A DNA stretch of 13,622 bases from an uncultured Rickettsiales bacterium. Lineage in GTDB: Bacteria > Pseudomonadota > Alphaproteobacteria > Rickettsiales > UBA1997. How positions within the stretch are numbered: the first letter of the stretch is position 1; each line of letters begins with the position of its first letter. The DNA lies in contig CALBSF010000351.1 in assembly GCA_937927795.1 (NCBI GenBank), forward strand, positions 1 to 13,622, given 5' to 3'. A model generated the notes under the pieces. The model had not been told where the DNA came from, did no database searches, and worked only from the letters and a program-made list of their open reading frames with translations. Made by a program: the position numbers and the translations under genes. Below are positions 11,459 through 13,622 of this stretch, piece after piece.

Positions 11459-13570
11459 ATGACAAAAACAGTTGCATTAGTAGGAACTGGGCCTGCGGGG
11501 TTTGGTTTTATAAAAGGTTTGGTGGAAAAACTAGAAGAAGGAAGGCTTTCTGCGGAAGATATATCCACAATTCACATTTTTGAAAAATCCCAAATTCTTG
11601 GGGCAGGGCTGCCTTATGACCCACTGACAACTGATATAGAGCATTTATTAAATGTGCCTACTGTTTCTGCAGCGATGCCAAATTCTGGTCACGATTTTTT
11701 TAAATGGATGCAAGAAAATGAGAATTCCATTAAAACAACGGTAGAAGACATTTTTGTTAAAAGATTTTTAGTAAAATTTAAAGAAAGGTTTGGTGAGGAT
11801 TATGATGAAAGGCGAGAATATCGTGGGAAGCAAGAAGAATTGATAAACCAGTATGAGGCAATATTTAATAGTATTGAAAAGAGATATTTAGATTTTAAGG
11901 TTGGGAAAAAATATCATCCTCGTATTTTATTTGGATTATATCAGGCTGCCATTTTCGAAGAAAATTTAAAAAAGTTGGAAGCTGCGGGGTTGGTGATTGA
12001 AAGGCATGTGGGCACAGAGGTAGTGAATCTTGAAAAAATATCTGAGCAAGATTTAAGGATAGAATTTATTGCAAATAATTCAGATGAAAAACATGAATTA
12101 AGTGTGAGTGACGCCGTTCTAGCTGTAGGAAGATGGAGTAAAAAATCTGAAAGAAAATCGGATCGTTATTTGTCACAAATTTGGCCAGTGCAAAAATTGC
12201 GTGAACAGCTTGATAGAATTACAAGTGAGATAAAAGCAGATCCCACTCATCCCAGGGTTGTTGATATTGCTATTGAGGGCACTTCACTAAGCGCAATTGA
12301 TATTTTAAAAACGATTTATAGGGATAGTTATTTTAAATTTGATGAAGAAGGAAAGATGATTTTTATTCTGCATGTGGAAGATGAAATTGTTTTTCGAGTC
12401 GATATGGTTTCTAGGGGCGGAATGATGCAAACAGTGAAGCCAGAAAAATCTTTGTGGGATGAATTTAGGGATCCTACTACAAAAAGAGCAACTTTTCCAG
12501 AGGGAATCCATTTTACTAGCGAGACATTCGCTAGTATTATTGAAGATCAGGGCGAAAAAATGCGCTTATGGCAACCTATGTTAATGTTAATGCGATCTAT
12601 AGAGCTTGGTTATCGTCTAGAGGTTTCAGAAAATTTGGAAAAAGCGGCAGAAATTCGTGGATTTTTATTAGATGTGTTGATTAAAAACATTGGTAAAGAA
12701 GATGATGCTAAGGCTCATAGCATTGATGAGATTAATGAATTTTTAGATCAATTGAAAGGAGGCGCTAAAGATCAGCTATTTGCAATGCAGAAATTTTTTG
12801 GTCTCAAATTGGATGGGGCTAATTATACAGAAATTCTACAGGCAGTAAAGGGTGCGCTGCTTCCACCAGAAGGCTCTTTGGCTAGGTTAGAAGAAAATTT
12901 AAAAGAGGCAAAATTTGGTGATGCTAATGGATTTTTAGTTTGGCAGAGTATGTATTATTTGATGAGCGCCGCTTTTTCTTCCTCCAAATTAATTCCGCAA
13001 GAAACGGCTTTATATGAATGTTTTTTTGATCGTTTTCAGCATATTTTAGAAAATGGTATGCCGATTCAAACTGCAGAAGAATTATTGGCGATGCATAGAT
13101 CTGGGTTTTTTAATGTGGTGGCTCTTGGAAGCAAAACAACAAAAATTCGCGGGGAAGATGAGGTTGGTGATGAAAAAGCCTATGATGTTGTAATTAACAC
13201 TCATGGAATAACTTTTGATTTAGATCACGCTCCTCCATTATTTAAATCTTTAGCTAGGCAAGGCTTGGTTAGTAATTATGATGCTGAGTTACCAGCTGGT
13301 TCTCAGGAAGATCTAAGATCTAGATTTGGTGATGAGTTAGCTGGCCCAATGATTCGCACACTCAGAGAAGGCGAGGATGGTAAGCTGATTTGTAGACGCC
13401 CTTATCTTAAAACTCCAGAAGATGGGAATATTTATATTTCAACTGCGGGCTCGGCGGCAGATGCAGTTCGATCTGGATCTAGCATTGCTGCAAAACTTAC
13501 CACTCCACAGACAGTGTTTGCCGTAGGCGCAGGAGCATCTGTTGGAAGTTCTGGAATGGCAATGGTGTAA
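11459..13570 (+). CDS. Large FAD/NAD(P)-binding oxidoreductase-like protein
   Basis: A 703-residue protein beginning with a Rossmann dinucleotide fold, KTVALVGTGPAGFGFIKGL (GxGPxG at residues 9-14), and an acidic-ended second strand, IHIFEKSQILGAGLPYD (38-54), as in the NAD_binding_9 / COG4529 type of FAD-NAD(P)-binding proteins. AVLAVGRWSK (221-230) is the usual ATG-like loop of the same fold, and DVVINTHGITFDLDHAPPLFKSLARQGLV (near 575-605) is the conserved cofactor-closing region. Substrate and reaction are not known. The middle (about 290-560) is long and helical and unlike small oxidases. The last ~20 residues are glycine/alanine/serine-rich (AVGAGASVGSSGMAMV), probably a flexible tail. 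GTGAG lies 7-11 bases before the ATG, a weak ribosome binding site. It is divergent from the tRNA pair and probably chromosomal rather than island cargo. Confidence 0.78.
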   Translation: MTKTVALVGTGPAGFGFIKGLVEKLEEGRLSAEDISTIHIFEKSQILGAGLPYDPLTTDIEHLLNVPTVSAAMPNSGHDFFKWMQENENSIKTTVEDIFVKRFLVKFKERFGEDYDERREYRGKQEELINQYEAIFNSIEKRYLDFKVGKKYHPRILFGLYQAAIFEENLKKLEAAGLVIERHVGTEVVNLEKISEQDLRIEFIANNSDEKHELSVSDAVLAVGRWSKKSERKSDRYLSQIWPVQKLREQLDRITSEIKADPTHPRVVDIAIEGTSLSAIDILKTIYRDSYFKFDEEGKMIFILHVEDEIVFRVDMVSRGGMMQTVKPEKSLWDEFRDPTTKRATFPEGIHFTSETFASIIEDQGEKMRLWQPMLMLMRSIELGYRLEVSENLEKAAEIRGFLLDVLIKNIGKEDDAKAHSIDEINEFLDQLKGGAKDQLFAMQKFFGLKLDGANYTEILQAVKGALLPPEGSLARLEENLKEAKFGDANGFLVWQSMYYLMSAAFSSSKLIPQETALYECFFDRFQHILENGMPIQTAEELLAMHRSGFFNVVALGSKTTKIRGEDEVGDEKAYDVVINTHGITFDLDHAPPLFKSLARQGLVSNYDAELPAGSQEDLRSRFGDELAGPMIRTLREGEDGKLICRRPYLKTPEDGNIYISTAGSAADAVRSGSSIAAKLTTPQTVFAVGAGASVGSSGMAMV

Positions 13571-13619
13571 TACCAATTATCATATTTAATTATACATTTA
13601 AGCTTCATCTTTTTGGTAT
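13570..13619. repeat. ATACCAA...TTGGTAT inverted repeat after the FAD-protein gene
   Basis: Seven-base perfect arms at 13570-13576 and 13613-13619 enclose 36 A/T-rich bases and overlap the last base of the stop codon. It may be a loose terminator stem or the edge of a small repeat that continues beyond the window. I cannot decide which. Confidence 0.3.
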
Positions 13620-13622
13620 AAA

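Noticed and set aside
1..13622. CRISPR array or tandem repeat array
   Set aside because: No regularly spaced repeated units were seen; the repeats present are a pair of 17-bp copies, a pair of integrase ends and isolated hairpins.

Overview
This is an AT-rich bacterial window with standard-code genes. A tRNA-Val(TAC)/tRNA-Asp(GTC) tandem and low-GC, host-associated-style gene content suggest an alphaproteobacterium, possibly of the Rickettsiales or Holosporales type. That placement is an inference, because no rRNA or marker gene is present. Apart from the IS gene orfA (AGGAG, 6 nt before ATG), most genes lack a clear Shine-Dalgarno sequence and start in very A/T-rich leaders.

Layout from left to right. 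(1) 1-114: minus-strand fragment of a site-2 protease (M50) gene, keeping only the PLDGG segment and cut off by an insertion sequence. (2) 115-1451: complete IS3-family element with matching TGTACCC ends, a protective hairpin, orfA and orfB. OrfB has an intact DD(35)E triad, but the two frames are related in an unusual way at an A8 tract. (3) 1569-4404: three co-directional minus-strand genes with short gaps: an AbiEi/DUF6088-like DNA-binding antitoxin without its usual AbiEii toxin, a cytoplasmic trypsin-like protease with an unassigned N-terminal domain, and a SIR2-like predicted NADase with its key residues intact. This is the best candidate for an undescribed system: regulator, protease and NAD-depleting effector, plausibly anti-phage. 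The SIR2 gene is flanked by two direct copies of a 17-bp repeat. (4) 4405-4968: gene-poor, rich in inverted repeats. (5) 4969-5952: RhuM-Fic/Doc fusion on the plus strand.

(6) 6070-10733: integrative-island backbone on the minus strand: a ribbon-helix-helix protein, an AlpA-type regulator, an unrecognised 341-aa protein, a decayed 3' stub of a second integrase, the DUF2157 and GDYXXLXY membrane pair, and a complete P4-type tyrosine integrase. The integrase starts 165 bp from the 3' end of tRNA-Asp, the usual place for such islands to integrate. The integrase stub shows that a related element once sat here, or that the island was rearranged, with the membrane pair now lying between the two integrase 3' ends. 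(7) 10899-11190: tRNA-Asp and tRNA-Val, with a strong sigma70-type promoter (TTGAAA-16-TATAAT and a GC-rich discriminator). (8) 11459-13570: large FAD/NAD(P)-binding protein on the plus strand, probably chromosomal backbone.

Overall this looks like the tRNA-anchored end of a mobile island carrying conflict genes (SIR2/protease/AbiEi-like, RhuM-Fic), partly remodelled by an IS and by tandem or repeated integration. The far island boundary is not visible: no second copy of the tRNA-Asp 3' end was found in the window.
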